Origin: Psychrobacter pasteurii
GTDB lineage: Bacteria > Pseudomonadota > Gammaproteobacteria > Pseudomonadales > Moraxellaceae
Assembly (NCBI RefSeq): GCF_900162815.1
Contig: NZ_FUGD01000071.1
Span: forward strand, 1 to 60,235
Length of the DNA: 60,235 nt
Reading direction: 5' to 3'
A program made the translations under genes and the position numbers. The notes under the pieces were generated by a model that had not been told where the DNA came from, ran no database searches, and saw only the letters and a program-made list of their open reading frames with translations. Below are positions 36,464-45,171 of this stretch, in pieces (position 1 is the stretch's first letter; every line of letters begins with the position of its first letter).

Positions 36464-37276
36464 ATGAAACCCTCTACTGAAATGACATCGGCTATAAGAA
36501 TGAAGCATCAAAATATCCACTCTCCTAGATTTGAAGAGTTGGCTGTGGTGTTGCCGGAGTACATCACCCACCCTGAGCTAAGGCAGATGGCACAGCGAGT
36601 ACAGCAGGCTATGTTTCAAGATGGTGTTGTGAGTTGTCATACCCATAATAATACATTTGAACACGAAGGGGAGATTGGTCGAGTAAAGGCCATACTAGAT
36701 CACCTTATTAATACTCCAAACTCTGATGCGGCAGTGTTGGTGCTCATTACCAATGAGCCACAGCCAAAGATATTGTTAACCAGGCGAGCAGCACATCTAA
36801 GCAGTCATGCCGGTGAAGTCTCTTTTGCAGGAGGTAAGCATGATGACGGTGATGGTAACAACGTGGTCACGGCTTTACGTGAAGCCTGTGAAGAAACCGC
36901 ATTACCACCCAATAAGGCTCAGATTGTCGGTCAGCTGCCCACCCAGATTTCTAAAAAAGGGTTAGAGGTCAGGCCGATTGTGGCATTGGTAGAGCCGCCA
37001 GTGACTTATGTTCCTGAGCTTGGAGAAATCGCCCGAATATTTTGGGGAGATTTTAAAAAGATAATCACTGAGCCTACTTGTGATTATGTGCTGCCTTATA
37101 CGATGGGAGGTCAAACCATTCACATTAAGACGCCTTGCTGGAAAATAGAAGGTGAAGTAGTGTGGGGACTGACTGGTAGGATATTGGCCAGCTTACTAGA
37201 AGTGGGTTTTGATCGACAGATTGAGTGGTATTATCAGCCAGTAGAGGAGCAGTCCCAACTGGCCGATAACGAATAG
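36464..37276 (+). CDS. CoA pyrophosphatase (NUDIX, NudL type)
   Basis: The protein has the extra motif of the CoA-hydrolysing subfamily (LLTRRAAHLSSHAGEVSFAG, usually LTxRSxxMRxHxGQxxFPGG) directly ahead of the NUDIX box GGKHDDGDGNNVVTALREACEET-type (key part ALREACEET). Such enzymes cleave CoA to phosphopantetheine and 3',5'-ADP. Alanines replace some consensus residues. The 270-residue length exceeds E. coli NudL (about 190) because of an N-terminal segment of about 85 residues. AAGGTC lies upstream. Convergent with birA, 16 bp apart. Confidence 0.82.
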   Translation: MKPSTEMTSAIRMKHQNIHSPRFEELAVVLPEYITHPELRQMAQRVQQAMFQDGVVSCHTHNNTFEHEGEIGRVKAILDHLINTPNSDAAVLVLITNEPQPKILLTRRAAHLSSHAGEVSFAGGKHDDGDGNNVVTALREACEETALPPNKAQIVGQLPTQISKKGLEVRPIVALVEPPVTYVPELGEIARIFWGDFKKIITEPTCDYVLPYTMGGQTIHIKTPCWKIEGEVVWGLTGRILASLLEVGFDRQIEWYYQPVEEQSQLADNE

Positions 37277-37292
37277 GTTTGGCTGTTATTCC

Positions 37293-38285
37293 TTAAATGA
37301 TGCGAATAGTACCCGTATATATTTTGGTTATTTGGCCCTCACTGCTCGTTTTAAGCTGTAAGCTGCCATCTTCGTTTAGGCCTACTATCTCTCCTTGTAA
37401 TATCACTGGTTTTGCAGTATCTAAAGCCGACTGATCAGCCTGTTTTAAAGGGTGCTGGGTGATTTGTACCTGACGACCTGCTAGCACGTTGACTGAGTTA
37501 TAGTCGTTAATGAAATTAGGTAGGCTATAGGCTTCTTGTTTAAAGCTGATAAATTGTTGGATGGCACGCAAAATCGTAGCACTAACAGGCAGGTATAAAT
37601 CATCTGCTTTAGGGTGAGGGAAGGCTTGCGTTGTTAGCCCAGTTGCGTGTTGAGTGGTCTGGCTTTGTGCTTTTTTATTTTTATCCGTAACGGCTTGCTC
37701 GGTCTCATTTATAATTTGACTTAAGCTGACCGCTTGATAATCCATACCTTCCTTGGTGGTGTTACAAAGCACTGGGGCGGCCTCGATATTTATACCTACC
37801 CCCACAATAACCCCAGTAATTTTGTTATCGACCAATACCGGTTCAATTAAAATACCCGCCAACTTTCTAAAGCTATTACGCTCAGAGCAGTTTGCTTCTG
37901 TTGTTTCCTGCGCTGCATAGTAACCAATATCATTGGCCCATTTAACCCCAATAGCGGGAAGGTTGGCCGCATGACGCTGACGGTTTATCTGCTGGATAAT
38001 GGGCAGGCGAGTTAAATGAAAGCCGACGACCAAAGACAATAAGCCGGAGATGGGTACTGACAAGGGGTGATATAACGAGAGATAGATATTGCCGATAGGG
38101 GATTGCCAGGTACGGGCTCTTTGACCTCGCCCTGCGGTTTGGGTGCTGGCCGTTAGTAGGTAAGGTTGGTTGCAGTCTATTTTTTGTTCAGCCAAACTTT
38201 GCATAAGTTCATTATTGGTTGAACCACACACAGCTAGATGATGATGCGTGATAGGCTGAGAGGTCTGAGGGGTATAAGAATACAT
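37293..38285 (-). CDS. birA: Biotin--[acetyl-CoA-carboxylase] ligase without DNA-binding domain
   Basis: BirA makes biotinyl-AMP and attaches biotin to the acetyl-CoA carboxylase carrier protein. The catalytic domain is clear: TNNELMQSLAEQ, the biotin/ATP loop TAGRGQRARTWQSPIGNIYL, VKWANDIGYY and LAGILIEP followed by VIVGVGINIE. The N-terminal winged helix of E. coli BirA is absent, so this form cannot repress transcription by binding DNA. A polar low-complexity insert lies at about residues 190-230. The C-terminal SH3-like domain ends VGLNEDGSLQLKT. 330 residues. Confidence 0.9.
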   Translation of the reverse strand: MYSYTPQTSQPITHHHLAVCGSTNNELMQSLAEQKIDCNQPYLLTASTQTAGRGQRARTWQSPIGNIYLSLYHPLSVPISGLLSLVVGFHLTRLPIIQQINRQRHAANLPAIGVKWANDIGYYAAQETTEANCSERNSFRKLAGILIEPVLVDNKITGVIVGVGINIEAAPVLCNTTKEGMDYQAVSLSQIINETEQAVTDKNKKAQSQTTQHATGLTTQAFPHPKADDLYLPVSATILRAIQQFISFKQEAYSLPNFINDYNSVNVLAGRQVQITQHPLKQADQSALDTAKPVILQGEIVGLNEDGSLQLKTSSEGQITKIYTGTIRII

Positions 38286-38446
38286 AGCGAAGCCTAGATT
38301 TAGCTTATAGGAGATGTCAGGGTAGTTTATACGCTTAATGCGGTCAATAGCTAAAGCTAGGGTAGGGTCATAGATTGTTTCAATTTCAATAAATGCTTTT
38401 GCTATACTGTGAGTTTCCTATTTTTAGATAGCTAAGAAGTGGCATT

Positions 38447-39259
38447 ATGATGATAGTTTGGTTCTTGGCCGCTGGCGCTTTTGCAGGGGTGTGTGCAGGT
38501 TTATTCGGTGTCGGTGGGGGTATGATCATTGTCCCTGCGTTGGTATGGATTTTTACTGCCTACGGTTATTCCCCAGAGATTATTGCACATTTAGCAGTCG
38601 GCACTTCTTTGGCTACTATCATTGTGACTTCAATTAGCTCACTAACAGCACACAATAAACGTGGCGGCGTTCGATGGGATGTCTGGAAAAATATGGCAAT
38701 AGGTCTAGTAATAGGCAGCTTATTGGGAGCTGCAATTGCTGAGCAGATTCATGGCTTAATGCTACAAGCCCTGATTGGGGCAGGGGCGTTACTGATTGCT
38801 TTTAAAATGCTGTTTTTGTCTAATAAAGAAAATCTGGGTAAAGCGTTGCCCTCGGCGCCAGTACAAGTAGGAGCAGGGTCTGGCATTGGTATGGCTTCTG
38901 CCATCTTTGGTATTGGCGGTGGCAGTTTAACGGTGCCGTTTTTGACTTGGGCGGGACTGCCCATGCGTCAGGCAGTCGGCACCTCAGCTGCTTGTGGCTT
39001 ACCTATTGCTTTAGCAGGGGCTATTGGGTTTGCTTGGTTCGGTAAAAACGTCGCTGAATTACCCCCTGGTGCGGTGGGCTTCGTTCACGTCATCGGCTTT
39101 ATCTGTATCTCATTTGCCAGCTTTATTACTGCCAAGCTTGGCGCTAAGTGGGCACATCAGTTACCTGCCGCCACATTGAAAAAAAGCTTTGGGGTGTTGT
39201 TATTGATAGCAGGAAGCCAGCTGTTATGGTCCGGCTTATCAGGAATGAATATTATCTAA
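38447..39259 (+). CDS. TauE/SafE family sulfite/anion exporter
   Basis: The protein is a multi-spanning inner-membrane transporter of the TSUP family. Its 270 residues give about eight membrane segments in two homologous halves. Each half has the family glycine motif: GVGGGMIIVPALVW in the first and GIGGGSLTVPFLTW followed by MRQAVGTSAACGLPIALAGA in the second. Substrates of this family include sulfite, sulfoacetate and other organic anions; which applies here cannot be told. It is transcribed alone, 162 bp from divergent birA. Confidence 0.85.
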   Translation: MMIVWFLAAGAFAGVCAGLFGVGGGMIIVPALVWIFTAYGYSPEIIAHLAVGTSLATIIVTSISSLTAHNKRGGVRWDVWKNMAIGLVIGSLLGAAIAEQIHGLMLQALIGAGALLIAFKMLFLSNKENLGKALPSAPVQVGAGSGIGMASAIFGIGGGSLTVPFLTWAGLPMRQAVGTSAACGLPIALAGAIGFAWFGKNVAELPPGAVGFVHVIGFICISFASFITAKLGAKWAHQLPAATLKKSFGVLLLIAGSQLLWSGLSGMNII

Positions 39260-39274
39260 CAAGGTTACAAACCG

Positions 39275-39574
39275 CTACTTGTTATCCAAAGCGTCTAGGC
39301 CAAGGCGCATCCACTGTATCGCTAATTCATTGCGGTCGGTGATCATATTCCACAAGGCATCTTCACTAAAGATAGAGTGGGCAGATCCTGAGTATTCAAT
39401 CGGTTTATCTTCTTCGCGGTCGGTCATCCACTGCGGGTCTTGATAGTACGCCTGTAACTCAGAGTATAAAGCTTCAGCTTCTACAAAACGCTGTTGAGCT
39501 TCTACTTGCTCGCGGTGCAGCTCACACCAACGCTCAAATTTTTGTTGTAGTTGCTGGGGGTCGTATTGAGACAT
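39275..39574 (-). CDS. DUF4298 domain protein
   Basis: A small, acidic, mostly helical cytoplasmic protein of 99 residues with unknown function. The pattern LQAYYQDPQWMTDREED, LSEDALWN-like (FSEDALWNMITDRNELAIQWM) matches what I recall of DUF4298 (AYY.SPEW..D.E and SEDA..NLL.D..EL). The first half is a coiled coil (EQVEAQQRFVEAEALYSELQ). Convergent with the TauE gene, 15 bp apart. Confidence 0.7.
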   Translation of the reverse strand: MSQYDPQQLQQKFERWCELHREQVEAQQRFVEAEALYSELQAYYQDPQWMTDREEDKPIEYSGSAHSIFSEDALWNMITDRNELAIQWMRLGLDALDNK

Positions 39575-39715
39575 AAGGCCTTCTTAATTTAGGTGATATA
39601 ACAGAATAAATGTAATTGAGTCTAAGCTAATGGCATCTAATATAAGCACTTTGAGTAAGCAGTTCAAATAAGTCTTATTAACGATTTGTATATTTCGGCT
39701 AAAAAAGGGCTAGGC

Positions 39716-39744
39716 CTGTAAAACCATAGAATTTCAGGTAAAAT
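39716..39744 (+). promoter_or_regulatory. Probable native smc promoter left of the IS
   Basis: A TAAAAT (39739-39744) in the context GGTAAAATACGCC lies 17 bp after a weak CTGTAA (39716-39721). The same context (GGTAAAATACGYCC, then CTTTAT) occurs at the internal promoter before rplN, which supports it as a real -10 box. It is now 1.3 kb from smc because the IS lies between. Confidence 0.4.
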
Positions 39745-39762
39745 ACGCCACTTTATCACCTA

Positions 39763-39804
39763 TCGCCGTAAAACCACCCACTTCAGGGGGTGGATATAAG
39801 GCGA
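39763..39804 (+). repeat. Left-end subterminal hairpin of the IS
   Basis: Outer stem TCGCC/GGCGA and inner stem CCACCC (39774-39779)/GGGTGG (39788-39793) with an 8-base loop. Such hairpins are bound by TnpA on single-stranded DNA. Confidence 0.75.
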
Positions 39805-39869
39805 CATATACTGTCGTAAGAAGCAGTTAAAGGGTTGTAAGCTAAAATTAACCTCGGCATACTAAGTAT

Positions 39870-40976
39870 ATGAAAACACTCAAGCTACGCATTAAAGACA
39901 AACACTTAAAAGAGCTGAATCGTCTAAGCGGTTCAGTGAACTTCGTGTGGAACTATGTTAATGCGTTAAGTTTTGAGCATCTAAAACGTACTGGTAAGTT
40001 TTTTAGTGCTTATGATCTAAGTGAGTATACCAAAGGTAGCGGTGAATATTTAGGATTACACAGTCAGACCTTACAAGCTATCAATGAGACTCATGCCAAG
40101 GCCCGAAAACAATTTAAAAAAGCCAAACTTAGCTGGCGCAGCAATCGCCCTGATGCCAAGCGTAAATCACTAGGCTGGATACCTTTTAAAAAGTCTGCTA
40201 TCAAGCATCTAAGCACAAGACAAACGGGAAAGAAAGCACTTAAATCAACCCTTCAATTATCACTATCCAAAGGTCAAAAGCTTATTATAGATGTATTCGA
40301 TAGCTATAACCTAAGCCTATATCAAATTAACACCTTAGAGATAGTACAAGACAGCCGTAATCGCTGGTATGCGTGTATCACTGTTAAAGACTACCCAAAA
40401 CAAGTAAGTGGGATGGGCCGCGTTGGTATTGATTTGGGCTTAAAAGAGTCTGCTACTACCTCAATGGGTGACAAGCTAACTATTAAGCAGACTCAAAAAT
40501 GGGCTAAAAAGCTTGCTATCGCTCAACGTGCTAACAATAAAAATCGTGTCAAAGCAATCCATGCCAAAATTAAAAACACAAGATTAGACTTAACTCATAA
40601 ATTCACCACCAAACTTGTCAAAGATAATGCCTTGATTGTGGTTGGTGATGTTAAATCACGCTCATTTACAACTAAAAAAACCAACCTCGCTAAATCAACA
40701 TACGATGCAGGTTGGTTTGAACTCAAACGACAACTGGAATATAAATGCAAGCATGCAGGTTGTCAGCTTGAGATCGTAAATGAGAGTTACACTACCCAGA
40801 CCTGCTCGTGCTGCCTTAAAATAAGTGACAGTAGTCCAAAAGGTAGAGCAGGTTTGCGAATAAGAGGATGGAGGTGTGCTGAGTGTGGCACATGGCATGA
40901 TAGAGATATCAATGCTGCTAAGAACATCCTTGCGGTCGGGCTTGACCGTCTAGCGGTAGGAATCCCCTCGGTTTAG
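39870..40976 (+). CDS. tnpB: TnpB RNA-guided endonuclease with changed RuvC-II site
   Basis: TnpB is the RNA-guided nuclease ancestor of Cas12; with its guide RNA it cuts DNA next to a short TAM and so keeps the element in place. The 368-residue protein has RuvC-I D188 (VGIDLGLKES), the zinc finger C312/C315 and C336/C339, and RuvC-III D346 (HDRDINAAKNI). At the RuvC-II position, where canonical TnpB reads like VxxEDL, it has VVGDVKS with G259 instead of the glutamate. A glutamate at E305 (VNESYTTQTCS), where canonical forms have a non-acidic residue, may replace it; catalytically rearranged TnpBs are known, but this assignment is inferred. Start ATG 39870 has no clear ribosome site. Confidence 0.92.
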   Translation: MKTLKLRIKDKHLKELNRLSGSVNFVWNYVNALSFEHLKRTGKFFSAYDLSEYTKGSGEYLGLHSQTLQAINETHAKARKQFKKAKLSWRSNRPDAKRKSLGWIPFKKSAIKHLSTRQTGKKALKSTLQLSLSKGQKLIIDVFDSYNLSLYQINTLEIVQDSRNRWYACITVKDYPKQVSGMGRVGIDLGLKESATTSMGDKLTIKQTQKWAKKLAIAQRANNKNRVKAIHAKIKNTRLDLTHKFTTKLVKDNALIVVGDVKSRSFTTKKTNLAKSTYDAGWFELKRQLEYKCKHAGCQLEIVNESYTTQTCSCCLKISDSSPKGRAGLRIRGWRCAECGTWHDRDINAAKNILAVGLDRLAVGIPSV

Positions 40977-41009
40977 CGAGGGGAGGAAGTCAATATGTGT
41001 CATTATTGC
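40850..41009 (+). ncRNA. Probable reRNA (omega RNA) of TnpB copy 2
   Basis: By family knowledge, the guide RNA is processed from the 3' end of the tnpB transcript. Hairpins CGGTC/GACCG (40932-40947) and CCCCTCG/CGAGGGG (40964-40983, with the tnpB TAG in its loop) would form the scaffold, and the guide begins at 40994 (TATGTGTCATTATTGC). The 5' end is a guess and the guide length is taken as 16. The guide region ends about 38 bases before the smc start. Confidence 0.5.
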
Positions 41010-41046
41010 TACTAATTCTTCTAACCTTTAACCTCATGCGGCCTTC

Positions 41047-44000
41047 ATGCGTCTAAAATCTCTTAAGCTGGCAGGATTTAAATCTTTTGCTAACCCCACA
41101 ACCTTTACCTTCCGACATGGTATTACCGCCATTGTCGGTCCAAATGGCTGTGGGAAGTCCAATGTGATTGATGCCATTCGCTGGGTGCTTGGCGAGTCTT
41201 CTGCCAAGCAGCTCAGAGGCGGGGCAATGAGTGATGTTATCTTTGCTGGAACGCAAAACAAAGCGGCAAAAAGTGTCGCCAGTGTTGAGCTGACCTTCGA
41301 GCACACTCAAGATGAACAAACGGGCATTCGCCACGAGTTAAACCTATACCATGAGTTATCAGTACGCCGTCAGATCAATGTTGAGGGCAAGTCTGATTAC
41401 TTTATCAATGGGACCCGTTGTCGTCGCCGTGATGTGGTGGATGTGTTCTTAGGAACAGGATTAGGGCCGCGTAGCTACTCTGTGATTCAGCAGGGAATGA
41501 TTGGACGTATTGTTGACTCAAGCCCACAGCAGCTGCGTGAGTTCATTGAAGAGGCTGCGGGGGTATCACGTTATCAAGCACGGCGTGAAGAAACCCAAAA
41601 GAAGCTGCTAAAAACTCAAGAAAATTTAGAGCGTCTGCATGATATTGAAGCTGAATTAAGCCGTCAGAAAAAAAAGCTGGTTAAGCAGGCAGAAAGTGCC
41701 AATCAATATCAGCAAATTCAGGAGCAGTTGGCGACTGTCAAAGAGCAGCTGGCCATTCATCAGTTGTGCCAAGCTAAGTCATTACAAATGCAGCATAAGT
41801 CTAGTGAAGAGTCGCTGACCAAATCAGTGACCACTTTGCAGCAGCAGTACAGCCAATTAAAAGCCAAATTTAGCAAGTTGAGTGATCGCTTAGCTCAAGA
41901 GCAATGGCTAAAAGATGAAGCCCGCGACAAGCTACACGTACAGGATATGCAGCGCCAGCAAGCTGAGCATCAGCTACATACGCTGCAAGCCAATATCAAT
42001 CAGCTTGATGGGCGTTATCAAGCCAACATAGAGCGTCAAAAAAGAGCCGAGAACTCGTTGGCAGAGGCAGAAAAAGAACAGCAACAGCAAGCTGAAATTA
42101 TTGGCTCAATAACGCCTAAAATTACTAAGCTAGAACAGCGACAACAGCAGAGCCAACAAGCTTATGCCCCCTTGCAAACCCGTTGGAATGAGGTGAATGC
42201 TGAAGTTCTAGATTTAGAAAAACAACAGCGCCGCTACGAGCAGCAACTTGCTCTTGATAAGCAGGCTGACAGCCGTGTACAAAAAGACTTGTCTAAGTGG
42301 CAAGCACAGCAAGACTCTTGGCAGCAAGAGGCTACCAAATGGGGTTTATCTCCCGAAACAGGGGCTTCTGATAAAGACGGTGAAGAGCTTCAGGACAATC
42401 CTGTTCAAGCTTTGGCCGAGCTTAAAAACAAGCTGTCTGGGCTGATGAAGCAGCAAGAAACAGTGACTGAAAGTTTAGAGACTGAGCAGCCCGCCTTAAA
42501 TGAGCTGTCGCAGAAGTTAACTACTCAGCAAACGCAGTTGGCTCAGTTAGAGAAGCAGCACGCCAGCTTAATGGCAGAATACGAGACGCTGCACAGTATT
42601 GTCCATCCCAAAAAGAGCAGTACAGAGGATAAGTCAAAACAGGATACAGCGAGCACAACAGACTCCTCGTCAAATAAGGCCGAGCCAAGCAATAGCTCAG
42701 TGGCAGCCTTAAGCAAGTTGCCAGCATTACATCAGCAGATTCGATTGACTCAAGCTGGTGAGAAGCATGCTTCTGTATTGGATCGCTGGTTGGCCTTTTG
42801 GCTAGATAGCCGAGTCATTGACATCACCTCGGCCGAAGACAAAGCACAAGCAGGGGAGTGGTATCAGCTTTTATCTGGATTGACCGGCCCAGATGCCGAC
42901 TTACCTGCTAACAAGGCGGCCGATAAAACCAAAAATAAAGCTAACCACAATAAAGCCAAGCCGTCAGCTGATCAGCCGGAAAATAGCGTACTTTTCGCTG
43001 GTGCCGTAGCAGCCAATCAAGTCAAAAGTATCGGTGATGAGCTGATTCCTTTGGCTGAGTTAATTGTGGCTCCTAAATTAAGTTTATGGCAGCAGTGTTA
43101 TCTTTACGTGCCGGAGGCTGACCAAGGCACCTCTGACCAAGAAGCGTTACAGAGGGCTGCAACTTTAATGGTTCAGTTGCCACAGTCTGCTCTAATCTTA
43201 ACGGCATCTGGCTGGATCATGGGTCACTTTGGTGCCTTGCACTTATCTAAGCTTAGTAATGAGTCACAAAACTCACAGTTTTTGAGTGTGCGTTTACAGC
43301 AGCAACAGCGTCTGGCCGCTTTGGAAGATAAGCTAAATGACATCGAAGAGCAGATGGAAGCGCTTAGTAAAGCAGTCAAAGCCAGCCAGTTAAAAAAAGA
43401 GCAAAGCTCGGTGTTTGTAGAGGAGTTAACTGCACAGCTGTCGGCGTTGACGCATAGTTTGCACACTTTAAAACAGCAGCAAGTTGAGCTACAGGCTAAG
43501 CAAGACAGACAGCAAAGTGAACAACAGCGACTCATTAAGCAGCGTGAGCAATTAGATACGGACTATCAACAACTACAACAGCAGCAGTCACAGCTTGCCA
43601 CCAGTATGGAGCAGGCCACTAAGCATTTACAAGATATAGAGCCTAAGCTGATTGTAGTAAAAGACGAGCTGCAGCAAATAGAACAAAAGCGTCAATCCAT
43701 CAGCCAGCAAGAGCGGGAAGAGGCGAATACGTTACGTCAGCTGCAATTAGAATTAAATAAGGCGGAGCTTGCAGACAAGCACAGTCAGCAACAGTTACAG
43801 CAGCTTGTGATAGAGCTAAAGCAGTTGAAACACAGCCAGCAGAGGCTAGAACAAGAGCAACAACAGACGGAAAGTCAGTTGCCTAAGTTAGAGACCAGCT
43901 TAAAGCAGGCCAATGATAGCCATCATCAATTGCAAACGGCGTTAGAGGAACGCAATGCCATTATCAATACATTGCAAGCTGAAGCCGATACCTTAAAAAA

Positions 44001-44883
44001 ACAGCAAGATGACACTGAGCAGCAATTACAGCAGCAGCAGCAGAGCTTGGCAGAGACAGTAACCCAAGTAGCCATTGCTAATGAGCGTATTAATGAGGCA
44101 GGTGAGCGGCTTAAGCAGGTTAATAATGAGCTTAGTGCTGAGCGTGTACTGACGGATTATCTGACCCATGGCCGTAGCTTATCGCAAGCTAAGGTAAGTA
44201 AGCTGCAGTCTGATGAGACTGAACTGAGTCGTAAGCTCGATAATATGGGACCGGTGAATTTGGCTGCAGCTGCAGAATTAGCCGCTGTTGATGAGCGTTT
44301 ATTGCCGTTAGAAAAGCAGATAAATGATATTACCGCAAGTATGGCGACCTTAACGGATGCCATTGCCTCAATTGATGCCAAGACCAAGACTTTATTTTTA
44401 CAAACCTTGGATGCGGTGAATGAGTCGCTAACCCATTTATTCACCAAAGTATTCGGTGGCGGCCAGGCCAGCCTGACCTTGATTAAAGAAGAGGACTTGG
44501 CTCAAAATGAGCAGTGGCGCGCAGGCTTAGAGCTAATGGCTCAGCCTAAGGGTAAGAAAAACAGCCGCTTGGCAGTATTGTCTGGCGGCGAAAAAACACT
44601 GACCGCATTAAGCTTAATATTTGCTATTTTTAAACAACATCCTGCGCCGTTTTGTGTACTAGATGAAGTGGATGCTCCCTTAGACGATGCCAACGTTACT
44701 CGGTTCACCAACCTAATTTCAGACTTAGCTGATGAGGTGCAATTTATATTTATCAGCCATAATAAGCTGGCGATGCAAATTGCAGATGAATTAAAAGGGG
44801 TCACTATGCCGCAGCCCGGCATCTCCTCTTTGGTAAGCGTCAGTTTAGAAGAAGCTGAGCATTATTTAGAGCCCTCCGCCTAA
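41047..44883 (+). CDS. smc: Chromosome segregation protein SMC
   Basis: SMC with ScpA/ScpB forms the bacterial condensin ring. The 1278-residue protein has the Walker A GPNGCGKSN at 31-39, two long Gln-rich coiled-coil arms, a central hinge (about 570-760), the signature LSGGEKTLTALSLIFAI and Walker B FCVLDEVDAPLDDANVTRF. Two low-complexity insertions flank or split the hinge, one Ser/Lys-rich near residues 520-550, the other Lys/Asn/Ala-rich near 620-645. Its length is above the usual 1,150-1,200. The start follows the IS end by 53 bp with no good ribosome site. zipA comes next, as in pseudomonads. Confidence 0.94.
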   Translation: MRLKSLKLAGFKSFANPTTFTFRHGITAIVGPNGCGKSNVIDAIRWVLGESSAKQLRGGAMSDVIFAGTQNKAAKSVASVELTFEHTQDEQTGIRHELNLYHELSVRRQINVEGKSDYFINGTRCRRRDVVDVFLGTGLGPRSYSVIQQGMIGRIVDSSPQQLREFIEEAAGVSRYQARREETQKKLLKTQENLERLHDIEAELSRQKKKLVKQAESANQYQQIQEQLATVKEQLAIHQLCQAKSLQMQHKSSEESLTKSVTTLQQQYSQLKAKFSKLSDRLAQEQWLKDEARDKLHVQDMQRQQAEHQLHTLQANINQLDGRYQANIERQKRAENSLAEAEKEQQQQAEIIGSITPKITKLEQRQQQSQQAYAPLQTRWNEVNAEVLDLEKQQRRYEQQLALDKQADSRVQKDLSKWQAQQDSWQQEATKWGLSPETGASDKDGEELQDNPVQALAELKNKLSGLMKQQETVTESLETEQPALNELSQKLTTQQTQLAQLEKQHASLMAEYETLHSIVHPKKSSTEDKSKQDTASTTDSSSNKAEPSNSSVAALSKLPALHQQIRLTQAGEKHASVLDRWLAFWLDSRVIDITSAEDKAQAGEWYQLLSGLTGPDADLPANKAADKTKNKANHNKAKPSADQPENSVLFAGAVAANQVKSIGDELIPLAELIVAPKLSLWQQCYLYVPEADQGTSDQEALQRAATLMVQLPQSALILTASGWIMGHFGALHLSKLSNESQNSQFLSVRLQQQQRLAALEDKLNDIEEQMEALSKAVKASQLKKEQSSVFVEELTAQLSALTHSLHTLKQQQVELQAKQDRQQSEQQRLIKQREQLDTDYQQLQQQQSQLATSMEQATKHLQDIEPKLIVVKDELQQIEQKRQSISQQEREEANTLRQLQLELNKAELADKHSQQQLQQLVIELKQLKHSQQRLEQEQQQTESQLPKLETSLKQANDSHHQLQTALEERNAIINTLQAEADTLKKQQDDTEQQLQQQQQSLAETVTQVAIANERINEAGERLKQVNNELSAERVLTDYLTHGRSLSQAKVSKLQSDETELSRKLDNMGPVNLAAAAELAAVDERLLPLEKQINDITASMATLTDAIASIDAKTKTLFLQTLDAVNESLTHLFTKVFGGGQASLTLIKEEDLAQNEQWRAGLELMAQPKGKKNSRLAVLSGGEKTLTALSLIFAIFKQHPAPFCVLDEVDAPLDDANVTRFTNLISDLADEVQFIFISHNKLAMQIADELKGVTMPQPGISSLVSVSLEEAEHYLEPSA

Positions 44884-45171
44884 AAGTGACAGGAGTCCTG
44901 GCTAATTTTATAGGGTTATAAATATTTTGTAGTTTCTAGTTACATTGGCAGAATAGATTCGTAAGCCCTTATCGCGTTAAAATAAAAGACAGACTATTAC
45001 TTAATTAAAGTACTAAATGTTTTTTTTGAAACTTTGTTATATTTTTTGTGATTAACGCTTATAGGGCCAACTTAAATAGTTACCTATTGCCAGTCACCAT
45101 TGATGACGAGCGACCGTAAGCGTGCTAGACTAATCTCGTTTTTTCTATCTTACTTTTAGGACGCGTATATC

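Larger units (their letters stand above)
39763..40993 (+). mobile_element. Complete IS1341-type (IS200/IS605 family) element carrying only tnpB, copy 2
   Basis: The left end has a nested hairpin, TCGCC (39763-39767) with GGCGA (39800-39804) around CCACCC/GGGTGG, typical of subterminal hairpins recognised by Y1 transposases. The right end, fixed by comparison with copy 1, is the GTCAA at 40989-40993 behind the hairpin 40964-40983. Between them is only tnpB; there is no tnpA, so movement would need a transposase supplied in trans. The exact left boundary and the target tetranucleotide or TAM upstream of it are not resolved. No target duplication is expected for this family. Confidence 0.85.

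Noticed and set aside
39763-40993. Reading the IS and its guide as a CRISPR-Cas12 locus.
   Set aside because: No repeat-spacer array and no adaptation genes. The protein is TnpB in length and the ends are IS200/IS605-type.
41053-41334. Two overlapping minus-strand frames at the 5' end of smc.
   Set aside because: They mirror the strongly conserved Walker A region of SMC and have no start signals.
45026-45042. TTGAAA and TTATAT before zipA as a promoter.
   Set aside because: Spacing of 5 bp is far too short; no other pair was convincing in the smc-zipA gap.
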